Shown: piece by piece, positions 56,187 through 64,000 of the stretch | Numbering within the stretch: position 1 is the first letter of the stretch | How the letters are laid out: each line of letters begins with the position of its first letter | The notes under the pieces: model-generated | The model's database searches: none | Told to the model about the DNA's origin: nothing | What the model saw: only the letters and a program-made list of their open reading frames with translations | Origin: Streptomyces kaniharaensis | GTDB taxonomy: Bacteria; Actinomycetota; Actinomycetes; Streptomycetales; Streptomycetaceae | DNA: 64,000 nucleotides | Assembly: GCF_009569385.1 (NCBI RefSeq) | Contig: NZ_WBOF01000001.1 | Span: 1,870,001 to 1,934,000 of the forward strand | Direction: 5' to 3' | Program-made: the position numbers and the translations under genes

Positions 56187-58270
56187 CCACCACCACCGAA
56201 ACCCCGCTGCTCGCCGTCCGCGACCTGCGGGTGGACTTCGCCGGGCCGCGCGGCCCGGTCCCCGCCGTCCGCGGGGTGGACCTCACCCTGCGGCGCGGCG
56301 AAACCCTCGGCATCGTCGGCGAGTCCGGCTCCGGCAAGTCCGTCACCGCGCTGTCCGTCCTCGGCCTGCTGCCCGGGACGGCGAGCATCCGCGGATCGGT
56401 GCGGCTGGACGGGCGGGAGCTGGTCGGGCTGCCCGGTCGGGAACTCGCCGCGATCCGCGGCCGGCGCGTCGCGATGGTCTTCCAGGACCCGCTCTCCGCC
56501 TTCACCCCGGTCTACCGGATCGGCGACCAGATCGCCGAGGCGATCCGCATCCACCAGCCGGTCGACAGGGCCACCGCCCGCCGCCGCGGCGCCGAACTCC
56601 TGGACCTGGTCGGCATCCCGGCCCCCGAGCAGGCCCTGGACAGGTTCCCGCACGAGTTCTCCGGCGGCATGCGCCAGCGCGCGATGATCGCCATGGCCGT
56701 CGCCAACGAGCCCGACATCCTGCTCGCCGACGAACCCACCACCGCGCTGGACGTCACCATCCAGGCCCAGGTGCTCGACGTGCTGCGCACCGCCCGGCGG
56801 GAGACCGGCGCGGCGCTGGTGCTGGTCAGCCACGACCTCGGGGTGATCGCCGGGACGGCCGACCGGGTCGCGGTGATGTACGCGGGCCGCGTGGTCGAGA
56901 CGGCCGGGGTGGACGAACTGTTCGCGGCCCCCCGCCACCCGTACACGCTCGGCCTGATCGGTGCGGTACCCCGGCTGGACGGTCGCGGCGGCCCGCTCGT
57001 CCCGATCCCCGGCACGCCCGCGCAGCCCGCCGACCTGCCGCCCGGCTGCCCGTTCGCCGCGCGCTGCCCGCTCGCGGAGGCACGCTGCTCGGTGGCGGAG
57101 CCCCCACTGGTGGGGACACAGCCGGCGGGGACACGGCCGGCCGGGGACGGCGAACACCTGGCGGCCTGCGTGCGGGCGGCGGAGCTCGCCGAACGGCGGC
57201 CCGCGCCGACCGAGGTGTACCCCGTGCCGCGGGTGCCGCCCGCCGCCGTGACCGGGGACCGGGACGCACGGGCGCAGGTGCTCTCGGTCAGCGGGCTCGG
57301 CAGAACGTTTCCGCTCCTCAAGGGCACCGTGTTCAAGCGCAAGGTCGGCGAGGTGCACGCCGTGGACGGCGTCGACCTCGACATCCGGGAGGGCGAAACC
57401 CTGGGCCTGGTCGGCGAATCCGGCTCCGGCAAGTCCACGACGCTGTTCGAGCTGCTGAACCTCGCCGCTCTCGGCACCGGCCGGATCGAACTCCTCGGAC
57501 ACGACACCGCAACGCTCACCCGCGCCGAGGCCCACCGACTGCGGGCCCAACTGCAGATCGTCTTCCAGGACCCGATGGCGAGCCTGGACCCGCGAATGCC
57601 CGTCGGCGACATCGTCGCCGAGCCCCTGCGCGCCCAGCGCGCCGCCCGCGAGGAGATCGCCCGCCGGGTGCCCGAACTGCTGCGCCAGGTCGGCCTCGAC
57701 CCGGAGCACGCCGCGAGGTACCCCCACCAGTTCTCCGGCGGGCAGCGCCAGCGCATCTCCATCGCACGCGCCCTGGCCGTGCGACCGAAGCTGCTGGTGC
57801 TGGACGAGCCGGTCTCCGCGCTGGACGTCTCCATCCAGGCCGGGGTGCTCAACCTGCTGCAGTCGCTCAAGGCCGAACTGGGCCTCTCCTACCTGTTCGT
57901 CTCGCACGACCTCTCGGTGATCCGGCACCTCGCCGACCGGGTCAGCGTCATGTACCTCGGACGGACCGTCGAACAGGGCGAGGTCTCGGCCGTCTTCGAC
58001 CGCCCCCGCCACCCCTACACCCGCGCGCTGCTCTCCGCCGTCCCGATCCCCGACCCCGCCGCCGAACGCGCCCGGGACCGGATCCTCCTCGCCGGCGACC
58101 CGCCCTCCCCCACCCGGCGGCACGCCGGCTGCCCCTTCCGCACCCGCTGCCCGGTCTACGCGCGTCTGGCGGAGCCGGGATCACGGGCACGGTGCGAGCA
58201 GGAGAGGCCGGCGCTCGCGGGGGACGGCCACCAGGCGGCCTGCCACTTCCCAGAGCCTCTCGTCACGTAG
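56183..58270 (+). CDS. Fused dipeptide/oligopeptide ABC ATPase (DppD-DppF)
   Basis: 695 residues with two complete ATP-binding domains. NBD1 at about 8-325: GESGSGKSVTAL, FSGGMRQRAMIAMA and LLADEPTTALD, with Cys-rich GCPFAARCPLAEARC after it. NBD2 at about 365-690: GESGSGKSTTLF, FSGGQRQRISIARAL and LVLDEPVSALD, with a second Cys motif GCPFRTRCPVYARL. The Cys motifs are typical of Opp/Dpp ATPases. The fusion supplies both ATP sites of the importer formed with the two permeases upstream. Ends 65 bases before tRNA-Lys copy 3. Confidence 0.94.
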   Translation: MTTTTETPLLAVRDLRVDFAGPRGPVPAVRGVDLTLRRGETLGIVGESGSGKSVTALSVLGLLPGTASIRGSVRLDGRELVGLPGRELAAIRGRRVAMVFQDPLSAFTPVYRIGDQIAEAIRIHQPVDRATARRRGAELLDLVGIPAPEQALDRFPHEFSGGMRQRAMIAMAVANEPDILLADEPTTALDVTIQAQVLDVLRTARRETGAALVLVSHDLGVIAGTADRVAVMYAGRVVETAGVDELFAAPRHPYTLGLIGAVPRLDGRGGPLVPIPGTPAQPADLPPGCPFAARCPLAEARCSVAEPPLVGTQPAGTRPAGDGEHLAACVRAAELAERRPAPTEVYPVPRVPPAAVTGDRDARAQVLSVSGLGRTFPLLKGTVFKRKVGEVHAVDGVDLDIREGETLGLVGESGSGKSTTLFELLNLAALGTGRIELLGHDTATLTRAEAHRLRAQLQIVFQDPMASLDPRMPVGDIVAEPLRAQRAAREEIARRVPELLRQVGLDPEHAARYPHQFSGGQRQRISIARALAVRPKLLVLDEPVSALDVSIQAGVLNLLQSLKAELGLSYLFVSHDLSVIRHLADRVSVMYLGRTVEQGEVSAVFDRPRHPYTRALLSAVPIPDPAAERARDRILLAGDPPSPTRRHAGCPFRTRCPVYARLAEPGSRARCEQERPALAGDGHQAACHFPEPLVT

Positions 58271-58314
58271 GGTTATCACTCGAATGCGATTCGGCGGATC
58301 GCCCCGGCGCCGTG

Positions 58315-58320
58315 TAATGT
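58315..58320 (+). promoter_or_regulatory. -10 box of tRNA-Lys copy 3
   Basis: TAATGT, 15 bases before the tRNA, as in the other copies. Confidence 0.65.
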
Positions 58321-58335
58321 CTTCCAGGTCAGCAG

Positions 58336-58409
58336 GCGCCGCTAGCTCAGTTGGTTAGAGCAGCTGACTCTTAATCAGCGGGTCCGGGGTTCGAGTCCCT
58401 GGCGGCGCA
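58336..58409 (+). tRNA. tRNA-Lys (CTT), copy 3
   Basis: Identical to copies 1 and 2; anticodon CTT, discriminator A, no encoded CCA. Confidence 0.97.
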
Positions 58410-58416
58410 CAGACAG

Positions 58417-58452
58417 CCGGAAGGCCCTTCGCGAGAGCGGGGGGCCTTCCGG
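58417..58452 (+). terminator. Terminator after tRNA-Lys copy 3
   Basis: An 11-bp stem CCGGAAGGCCC and complement, then TGTTTCC. Nearly the same hairpin as after copy 2. Confidence 0.85.
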
Positions 58453-58473
58453 TGTTTCCGGCTCCGCCCGGGC

Positions 58474-59355
58474 TCAGCGCGTGTCGAGGATCGCCGAGGC
58501 CACCGCGTCGGGCCGGTCGAACATCACCAGGTGCCCGGCCGGAGCGGTGGTGCGGAAGTCGGCACCGAGCAGGGCGGCGAGCTCCCGCTGGCCGGCGAGC
58601 CAGTCCTCGGTGCGGCGGGTCCGCAGGCCGTCGTCGGCGGCGAGCACGGTGACGGGCAGGCCTTCGGGCAGCGGCCGGGTGCGGCGCAGCACGTCGAGCT
58701 CGGCGGCGACGTCCAGGTAGCGCGCATTCTCCCGGAGCAGCGCGCGCAGGGCCCGGCCGGTGCGGTAGCAGTGCCGGACGAGCGGCGCCGGGGCGAGGTC
58801 CTCGCCGCGGACGGTGGAGAGCCGGGCGGTCAGCCGCCGGCCGAGCGGGCCGAACAGGTAGGGCACGGCGAGGGCGGTGGCGGCGCCCGCGGCCGTCCGC
58901 GCCGCGAGGTCGCGCAGCCCGGGGGCGGGCAGCGGCCGGGGCGCGGGTTCGACGCTGCCGTCGACGAGGACCAGGCCGGCCGCCCGGTCCGGGTGGAGCC
59001 GGGCGAACGCCTCCACGTGGAACCCGGCCAGCGAGTGGCCGGCGAGGGTGCACGGCTCGCGCATCCCGAGGGCGTCCAGCACGGCCCGGATGCGCTCGGC
59101 CTCGCCGGCCGCAGTCGGGGCGGGGCGGCCGGTGGCGGGCTCGGGTGCACTCAGCCCGTAGCCGGGCCGGTCGAAGCGGACGACGGTGCGGTAGGGGGTG
59201 AGGAAGGGGACGACGAGGTCCCAGTCGAACCAGCTGCTGCCGAGGCCGCCGGTGAGCAGGCACACCGGGCCGTCGCCTTCGGTGCGGACATGCAGCGGGA
59301 TGCCGTCGATGCGCAGGAAGGCGGCCCGGACGGGCGTGGTGCCGGCCGCCGTCAT
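58474..59355 (-). CDS. Alpha/beta-fold hydrolase
   Basis: 293 residues. Nucleophile elbow GHSLAG (Ser about residue 108), the oxyanion-side motif LTGGLGSSWFDWD (about 34-46), VRFDRPGYGLS, an acid residue in VLAADDG and the final His in APAGHLVMFDRPD. Length and motifs are those of esterase, haloalkane dehalogenase or epoxide hydrolase relatives; the substrate is unknown. Cytoplasmic. It sits alone between tRNA-Lys copies 3 and 4. Confidence 0.9.
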   Translation of the reverse strand: MTAAGTTPVRAAFLRIDGIPLHVRTEGDGPVCLLTGGLGSSWFDWDLVVPFLTPYRTVVRFDRPGYGLSAPEPATGRPAPTAAGEAERIRAVLDALGMREPCTLAGHSLAGFHVEAFARLHPDRAAGLVLVDGSVEPAPRPLPAPGLRDLAARTAAGAATALAVPYLFGPLGRRLTARLSTVRGEDLAPAPLVRHCYRTGRALRALLRENARYLDVAAELDVLRRTRPLPEGLPVTVLAADDGLRTRRTEDWLAGQRELAALLGADFRTTAPAGHLVMFDRPDAVASAILDTR

Positions 59356-59515
59356 ACCGGCTCCCGGCCGGGGGCGAAGCGTCCGGCGGTGGGGCTTGGC
59401 ACGTTTCCACCGTAACCGGCGGCGAAGTCGCCCCCAACCGGGAGGAAGCGGACACCTTCGGGGCAGCCGGCTCCACAGCGGCGCTCCGGGGTACGGGGCA
59501 CCCCTCGGAAGCGTG

Positions 59516-59521
59516 TATTGT
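59516..59521 (+). promoter_or_regulatory. -10 box of tRNA-Lys copy 4
   Basis: TATTGT, 15 bases before the tRNA, the same spacing as in copies 1 to 3. Confidence 0.65.
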
Positions 59522-59536
59522 TTTCCAGGTCAGCAG

Positions 59537-59610
59537 GCGCCGCTAGCTCAGTTGGTTAGAGCAGCTGACTCTTAATCAGCGGGTCCGGGGTTCGAGTCCC
59601 TGGCGGCGCA
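59537..59610 (+). tRNA. tRNA-Lys (CTT), copy 4
   Basis: Identical to the other three copies, with the same GTCAGCAG upstream flank. Anticodon CTT. Confidence 0.97.
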
Positions 59611-59618
59611 CAGACAGT

Positions 59619-59650
59619 GGGGAGTCTCTCGCGACAGCGAGGGGCTCCCC
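59619..59650 (+). terminator. Terminator after tRNA-Lys copy 4
   Basis: A hairpin GGGGAG...CTCCCC with inner TCTCGC/GCGAGG pairing, followed by AAC and six T residues, the most canonical rho-independent terminator in the window. Confidence 0.9.
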
Positions 59651-59685
59651 AACTTTTTTGCCCTGCGGCGTCCGTTTTGCGTGTG

Positions 59686-62319
59686 ATGTCGGTCTCGATT
59701 GCCGCTCCGACGGAGTCGACCGGCCCGTACCGCTCGTCCTGGGCAGTAACCCGGAATCGGGACAAAGGCCACCAACCGCCTTGTCCCCGTCTGTGCAGGC
59801 TGGCCCGGTCCGGCCGCAGGAAAGGCCGCGCCTTGTCCAGAGATGCCCAGAGCGGCCGTCGTGTGCCATCGATCGGCCTCGGGCCGCTCAAGCGCCTGAC
59901 GCGCACTGATTCCTCGCCCTCTGCGCCCTCTCCCTACGGGCCCGCGGCCGGTGGCGACAAGCCGCGCCGCCCGAAGCGCACCGGCTGGCGCCGGCTGATA
60001 CCGACCTGGCGGATGACGCTGCTCGGTCTGGCCTGCGCGATCCTGCTCGGCGTCGGCCTCTTCGCGCTCGGCGTCGCGCTCGTGAAGGTCCCGGACGCAC
60101 ACGCCGCGGCGACCGCGCAGAGCAACACCTGGCTCTACGCCGATGGCTCGGTGATCACCCGCACCGGCCAGACCAACCGGCAGAACGTCGGCCTGGACAA
60201 GGTCTCCCCCGTCGCCCAGCACGCCGCGCTGGCCGCCGAGGACCGGAGCTTCTACCACGAGGGCGCCGTCGACGCGCAGGGCCTGGTCCGCGCCGCCCTC
60301 AACACCGCCACGGGCGAGGGCACCCAGGGCGGCTCCACCATCACCCAGCAGTACGTGAAGAACACGTACCTGAACCAGAAGCAGTCGATCACCCGCAAGG
60401 TGAAGGAACTCTTCATAGCGATCAAGGTGGACGCCACCGAGAGCAAGGACGACATCCTCTCCGGCTACCTCAACACCTCCTACTACGGCCGCGGCGCCTA
60501 CGGCATCCAGGCCGCCGCCCAGGCCTACTTCGGCGTCGACGCCTCCGCGCTCGACCCGGCCCAGGGCGCCTACCTGGCCACCCTGCTGAACGCTCCCAGC
60601 GCCTACGACGTCGCCACCGCGACCCCGGCGGGCAAGCAGAACGCCGTCAACCGCTGGAACTACGTCATGGACGGCATGGTCAAGGAGGGCTGGCTGTCCG
60701 CCGACGTGCGGGCCAAGGCCTCCTTCCCCGAGGTCAAGGACCCGCAGCCCAACCCGGGTCTGTCCGGCCAGTCCGGCTACCTGGTGGACGCGGCGACCCA
60801 GTACCTCACCTCGACCGGGGTCATCAGCGAGACCGAACTGGCCAAGGGCGGCTACACGATCAAGCTGAGCATCGACCCGGCCCGCCAGCAGGCGCTGCAG
60901 GGCGCGGTGCAGACGCAGCTGCACGACACCCTGAACCCTGACAAGCGGAAGAAGGACGCGGCGGCCCAGGCCGGCGCCGTCTCGGTGGACCCGAAGACCG
61001 GCGCGGTCGTCGCCCTGTACGGCGGCGTCGACTACGTCAAGCACTTCGTCGACAACGCGACCCGGCGGGACTACCAGGCCGGTTCGACGTTCAAGGCGAT
61101 CACGCTCGCCGCCGCGTTCGAGAACGACGCCAGGACCCAGGACGGCCGGACCGTCACCCCGCGCACGATCTACGACGGCACCAGCGGCCGCAAGGTCCGC
61201 GGCGGCACGGGCACCCCGTACGCGCCGCCGAACGAGGGCGACAGGAGCTACGGCCCGATCACCCTCCAGCAGGCCACCGACTGGTCGGTGAACTCCGCGT
61301 TCGCGCAGCTCGCCCAGGACACCGGGCTGCAGAAGGTCAAGGACACCGGGGTCGCGCTGGGTCTGCCCGGCAACACCCCGGGGTTCGACCCGGTGCCGTC
61401 GATCACGCTGGGCGCGGCCACCCCGAGCGTGCTGGACATGGCCGGCGTCTACGCCACGCTGGACAACGGGGGCAAGCAGATCACCCCGTGGCTGGTGCAG
61501 TCGGTGGACCGCGAGGGCGAGGCCGTGCAGCTGCCCGCGCACAAGACCACCCAGGCGATCGGCGCGGACACCGCGAACGAGGTCACCTCGATACTCCAGG
61601 GCGTGGTGAGCGACCCGGGCGGCACCGGCTGGCGTGCGAAGGCGCTGGGCCGCCCGGTGGCCGGCAAGACCGGTACGACGGACGACCAGAAGTCGGTCTG
61701 GTTCGTCGGCTACACCCCCGAGCTGGTCACCTCGGTGGCGCTGTTCGGTCAGGACCCGGCCAACGGCTCGCAGGTCAGCCTGAACGGCGTCGGCGGGATC
61801 GACGGCGCGGCGGGCGGCCAGTACCCGGCGCAGATCTGGACCGGCTACATGAAGGCCGCGCTCAAAGGCCTGCCGGTGAGCGACTTCCCGGCGCCGTCGA
61901 ACGGCGACGGCTCCGGCGCCGCGGACGAGCCCGCCACCCCGTCCGCGCCGTCCACCGCCCCGTCGACGAGCACGCCCACGGGCGGCGCGAACCCCGGCGG
62001 CCCGACCACCCCGCCGAGCGGCTGGTCGGGCTCCGGCTGGTCGAACGGCGGCTCGAACTCGAACGGCTCGAACTCCGGTGGCTCGAACTCCGGTGGCCCG
62101 AACTCCGGTGGCTCGAACTCCGGCGGTGCGACCACCGCGCCGACCACGGAGCCGACGACGCAGCCGACCGCCCCGCCCACGTCGCAGCCGACCGGCCGGC
62201 CGACGTCGAAGCCCACGCCGACCCCGGAGCCGACGACGGCCCCGCCGGCGCAGCCCACCACCCAGCCCACGGGCGGGGCGAACGCCCTCATCGGGGCGGG
62301 GGCCGCGCCCGGGCAGTGA
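59686..62319 (+). CDS. Class A penicillin-binding protein (transglycosylase/transpeptidase)
   Basis: 877 residues from the ATG at 59686; the start is uncertain, since no ribosome binding site is seen and a GTG at 59863 also fits. A cytoplasmic N-terminus is followed by one membrane helix (MTLLGLACAILLGVGLFALG). The GT51 transglycosylase has EDRSFYHEGAVD (catalytic Glu) and GGSTITQQYVKNTY. The transpeptidase has GSTFKAI (SxxK), SVNSAF (SxN) and GKTGTTDD (KTG). It polymerises and cross-links peptidoglycan outside the membrane. The last ~170 residues are a Gly/Ser/Asn then Pro/Thr-rich wall-spanning tail with near-perfect 15-bp repeats. Confidence 0.93.
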   Translation: MSVSIAAPTESTGPYRSSWAVTRNRDKGHQPPCPRLCRLARSGRRKGRALSRDAQSGRRVPSIGLGPLKRLTRTDSSPSAPSPYGPAAGGDKPRRPKRTGWRRLIPTWRMTLLGLACAILLGVGLFALGVALVKVPDAHAAATAQSNTWLYADGSVITRTGQTNRQNVGLDKVSPVAQHAALAAEDRSFYHEGAVDAQGLVRAALNTATGEGTQGGSTITQQYVKNTYLNQKQSITRKVKELFIAIKVDATESKDDILSGYLNTSYYGRGAYGIQAAAQAYFGVDASALDPAQGAYLATLLNAPSAYDVATATPAGKQNAVNRWNYVMDGMVKEGWLSADVRAKASFPEVKDPQPNPGLSGQSGYLVDAATQYLTSTGVISETELAKGGYTIKLSIDPARQQALQGAVQTQLHDTLNPDKRKKDAAAQAGAVSVDPKTGAVVALYGGVDYVKHFVDNATRRDYQAGSTFKAITLAAAFENDARTQDGRTVTPRTIYDGTSGRKVRGGTGTPYAPPNEGDRSYGPITLQQATDWSVNSAFAQLAQDTGLQKVKDTGVALGLPGNTPGFDPVPSITLGAATPSVLDMAGVYATLDNGGKQITPWLVQSVDREGEAVQLPAHKTTQAIGADTANEVTSILQGVVSDPGGTGWRAKALGRPVAGKTGTTDDQKSVWFVGYTPELVTSVALFGQDPANGSQVSLNGVGGIDGAAGGQYPAQIWTGYMKAALKGLPVSDFPAPSNGDGSGAADEPATPSAPSTAPSTSTPTGGANPGGPTTPPSGWSGSGWSNGGSNSNGSNSGGSNSGGPNSGGSNSGGATTAPTTEPTTQPTAPPTSQPTGRPTSKPTPTPEPTTAPPAQPTTQPTGGANALIGAGAAPGQ

Positions 62320-62392
62320 CCCTGGCCCCGTGGGGTGGGTGAATACGCCGTTGCGTACAGTTCTGCGCAGGACCGAATAGCGAAATGGCGCC

Positions 62393-62422
62393 TTACCGGA
62401 TCGCCGGTATGACTGTCACAAT
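62393..62422 (+). promoter_or_regulatory. Leaderless promoter of the EamA gene
   Basis: TTACCG, 18-base spacer, CACAAT, then 6 bases to the GTG start. There is no Shine-Dalgarno, so the mRNA likely starts at the start codon. Confidence 0.5.
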
Positions 62423-62428
62423 GCGTCG

Positions 62429-63487
62429 GTGCACCAATCAACGGCCACGCCCACCCGCCCCTCGGGCCGAACCCTCGGCCTCGGCCTCGCGCTGGCCTCC
62501 GCAGTCGCGTTCGGCGGCTCCGGCACCGCCGCGAAGCCGCTGATCGAGGCCGGCCTCTCGCCGCTCCACGTGGTCTGGCTACGGGTCACCGGCGCCGCCG
62601 TGGCGCTGCTGCCGATCGCCTACCGCCACCGCGGCGCCGTGCTCCGCCGGCCGGGACTGCTGCTCGGCTTCGGCCTGCTCGCCGTGGCCGGCGTCCAGGC
62701 CTGCTACTTCGCGGCGATCTCCCGGATCCCGGTCGGCGTGGCCCTGCTGATCGAGTACCTCGGGCCGCCGCTGCTCATCGGCTACGTCAGGTTCGTTCAG
62801 CGCAGGCCGATCAGCCGGGGCGCGGCGATCGGCGCCGGGGTCGCGGTGGCCGGGCTGGCCTGCGTGGTGGAGGTCTGGAACGGCCTGAGCTTCGACGCGC
62901 TCGGCGTGCTGTTCGCCCTCGGCGCGGCCTGCTGCCAGGTCGGCTACTTCGTGCTGGCCGACGCCGGCCGCCGGGGCGAACGCCCGGTCGACCCGATGGC
63001 GGTCAGCGCGTACGGCCTCCTGATCGGCTCGGTCGTGCTCACCGTGCTGACCCGGCCCTGGGAGGCCGACTGGAGCCCGCTGGGCGGGAACGTGCTGATG
63101 AACGGGCATTCGGTGCCCGCGCTCGTCCCGGCCGCCTGGATGGTGCTGGTCGCGACCGTCATCGCCTACCTGACCGGCGTGATCGCCGTCGGGCACCTCT
63201 CGCCCCCGGTCGCCGGCGTGGTGGCCAACCTGGAGGCCGTCGTCGCCACGGTGCTGGCCTGGGTCCTGCTCGGCGAGCACCTGGGCCTGCCGCAGCTGGC
63301 GGGCGGCCTGCTGGTGCTCGCCGGGGCGTTCGCGGCCCAGGCCGGCAAGCCGCCGGAGCAGGAGGTGGCCCCGGATGTCGCCGCGGCCACGCCGGAGCCC
63401 GTCGGATCGACGCTGGAAGCCCGGGAGCCGGTGGCCGCCGAGCGCACGGTCAGCGGCCGACCCAGCCGAACCAGTCGAGGTGGTTGA
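62429..63487 (+). CDS. EamA-family (drug/metabolite) transporter
   Basis: 352 residues from a GTG. Ten membrane helices in two five-helix EamA repeats (about 17-145 and 165-300), for example GLGLALASAVAFGGSGTAAKP, IPVGVALLIEYLGPPLLIGY and VVANLEAVVATVLAWVLLGE, where the LGE-containing segment is the repeat signature. Members export amino acids or other small molecules; the substrate is unknown. The last ~45 residues are a soluble Pro/Ala/Glu-rich tail. Its 3' end overlaps the convergent signal peptidase gene by 38 bases. Confidence 0.9.
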   Translation: MHQSTATPTRPSGRTLGLGLALASAVAFGGSGTAAKPLIEAGLSPLHVVWLRVTGAAVALLPIAYRHRGAVLRRPGLLLGFGLLAVAGVQACYFAAISRIPVGVALLIEYLGPPLLIGYVRFVQRRPISRGAAIGAGVAVAGLACVVEVWNGLSFDALGVLFALGAACCQVGYFVLADAGRRGERPVDPMAVSAYGLLIGSVVLTVLTRPWEADWSPLGGNVLMNGHSVPALVPAAWMVLVATVIAYLTGVIAVGHLSPPVAGVVANLEAVVATVLAWVLLGEHLGLPQLAGGLLVLAGAFAAQAGKPPEQEVAPDVAAATPEPVGSTLEAREPVAAERTVSGRPSRTSRGG

Positions 63488-64000
63488 GCGGCCACACGAC
63501 GGCCGACACCGGCCCGACCACGTCGTCCACCGGCACGGCGCCGCCGCCCGGGCCGCTCCGGTGGTAGCGGGAGTCGGCCGAGTCGCTGCGGTGGTCGCCC
63601 TCGACCCAGATGTGGCCCGCGGGCACCGTCACCGGCCCGAAGTTCAGGTGCGCGCAGGAGTCGTCCCCGGCGTGCAGGTACGGCTCGTCGACCTTCCTGC
63701 CGTCCACGGTCAGCGTGGTGCCGGTGCACTGCACGGTCTGGCCGCCGGTCGCGATGACCCGCTTGACGAGGTAGTTGTCCTTCGGCGGCACCAGCCCGAC
63801 GAAGCTCAGCGCCGAGGTCATCGCGTGGGTGACCGGGTTGCCGTCGATGGGCTGCGGCGGCAGCCAGTCGCCCGGGTCCTTGAAGACCACCGGCTGCCCC
63901 GGCTCCGGCTTCCAGCCGGTCAGCGGCGCCAGCTTGTTCACCCCGACCCGGTCGCCGACCCGCAGCGTGTTCTCCATCGAGCCGGAGGGGATGGTGAACA
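63450..64000 (-). CDS. lepB: Signal peptidase I (partial, runs off the right edge)
   Basis: At least 183 C-terminal residues; the N-terminus and membrane anchor lie beyond position 64000. IPSGSMENTL holds the catalytic Ser near the window edge, and NYLVKRVIATGG holds the catalytic Lys. WVEGDHRSDSADSRYH is box E, and PVDDVVGPVSAVVWP closes the fold. No second membrane helix is seen at the C-terminus. It removes signal peptides from Sec- and Tat-exported proteins such as the snapalysins and the phospholipase in this window. Streptomycetes carry several paralogues; which one this is cannot be told. Confidence 0.92.
   Translation of the reverse strand, partial: FTIPSGSMENTLRVGDRVGVNKLAPLTGWKPEPGQPVVFKDPGDWLPPQPIDGNPVTHAMTSALSFVGLVPPKDNYLVKRVIATGGQTVQCTGTTLTVDGRKVDEPYLHAGDDSCAHLNFGPVTVPAGHIWVEGDHRSDSADSRYHRSGPGGGAVPVDDVVGPVSAVVWPLNHLDWFGWVGR

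Overview
The window is very GC-rich, GC3-biased, tightly packed DNA. It carries an AdpA homologue, an oligoribonuclease, snapalysin proteases, an NsdA-like regulator class and rare TTA (bldA) codons. These point to a chromosome of Streptomycetaceae (Streptomyces or Kitasatospora). From memory, much of the gene order (leucine catabolism, adpA-ornA-tRNA-His, later a large penicillin-binding protein) resembles the central core of S. coelicolor. I see no prophage, IS element, CRISPR array or plasmid function, so this is mostly core chromosome with local duplications.

Layout. 0.3-5 kb: a P-loop kinase, an LD-carboxypeptidase, an auxiliary tryptophanyl-tRNA synthetase behind a Trp-codon leader-peptide attenuator, an HTH protein and a NUDIX hydrolase. 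5.2-10 kb: an ATP-grasp protein and a 1307-residue fused heterodimer-type ABC exporter. 10.4-17.7 kb: the leucine/branched-chain acyl-CoA catabolic cluster, consisting of a TetR regulator divergent from methylcrotonyl-CoA carboxylase beta and alpha subunits, HMG-CoA lyase and acyl-CoA dehydrogenase, closed by a 12-bp-stem terminator. 17.8-21.2 kb: a universal stress protein, a HAD phosphatase with a TTA codon at position 6, and a GNAT protein. 21.6-24.8 kb: adpA (unusually long, with a TTA codon), oligoribonuclease and tRNA-His. 25-31.3 kb: a hotdog thioesterase, a secreted or membrane protein, a second GNAT, a spermidine-synthase-like protein, an XRE/TPR-like regulator and a histidine phosphatase.

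31.5-35.7 kb holds the most interesting block. Three coupled genes encode a PD-(D/E)XK nuclease with five candidate Fe-S cysteines, a 543-residue protein of unknown function, and a UPF1/DNA2-type SF1 helicase. Together they look like a Dna2-type nuclease-helicase split over three polypeptides. A possible primase/polymerase-like protein follows about 1 kb downstream.

37.4-59.6 kb is punctuated by four identical tRNA-Lys(CTT) genes, each with its own promoter and terminator. Between them lie glucose-6-phosphate isomerase, the stub of an oxidoreductase pseudogene, a tricorn protease, a Tat-exported phospholipase C, a pentapeptide-repeat protein, a tandem pair of snapalysins with a divergent TTA-containing LysR regulator, an LtrA membrane protein, a complete peptide ABC importer (lipoprotein, two permeases, fused double ATPase) and an alpha/beta hydrolase. 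The window closes with a class A penicillin-binding protein, an EamA exporter and a signal peptidase I that runs off the right edge.

Regulatory themes are developmental control through TTA codons (adpA, the HAD gene, the LysR gene), attenuation (trpS), local TetR and LysR operators, and several promoters placed so that transcripts would be leaderless. Starts were revised where an internal start with a Shine-Dalgarno sequence or a neighbouring gene made the longest reading frame implausible.
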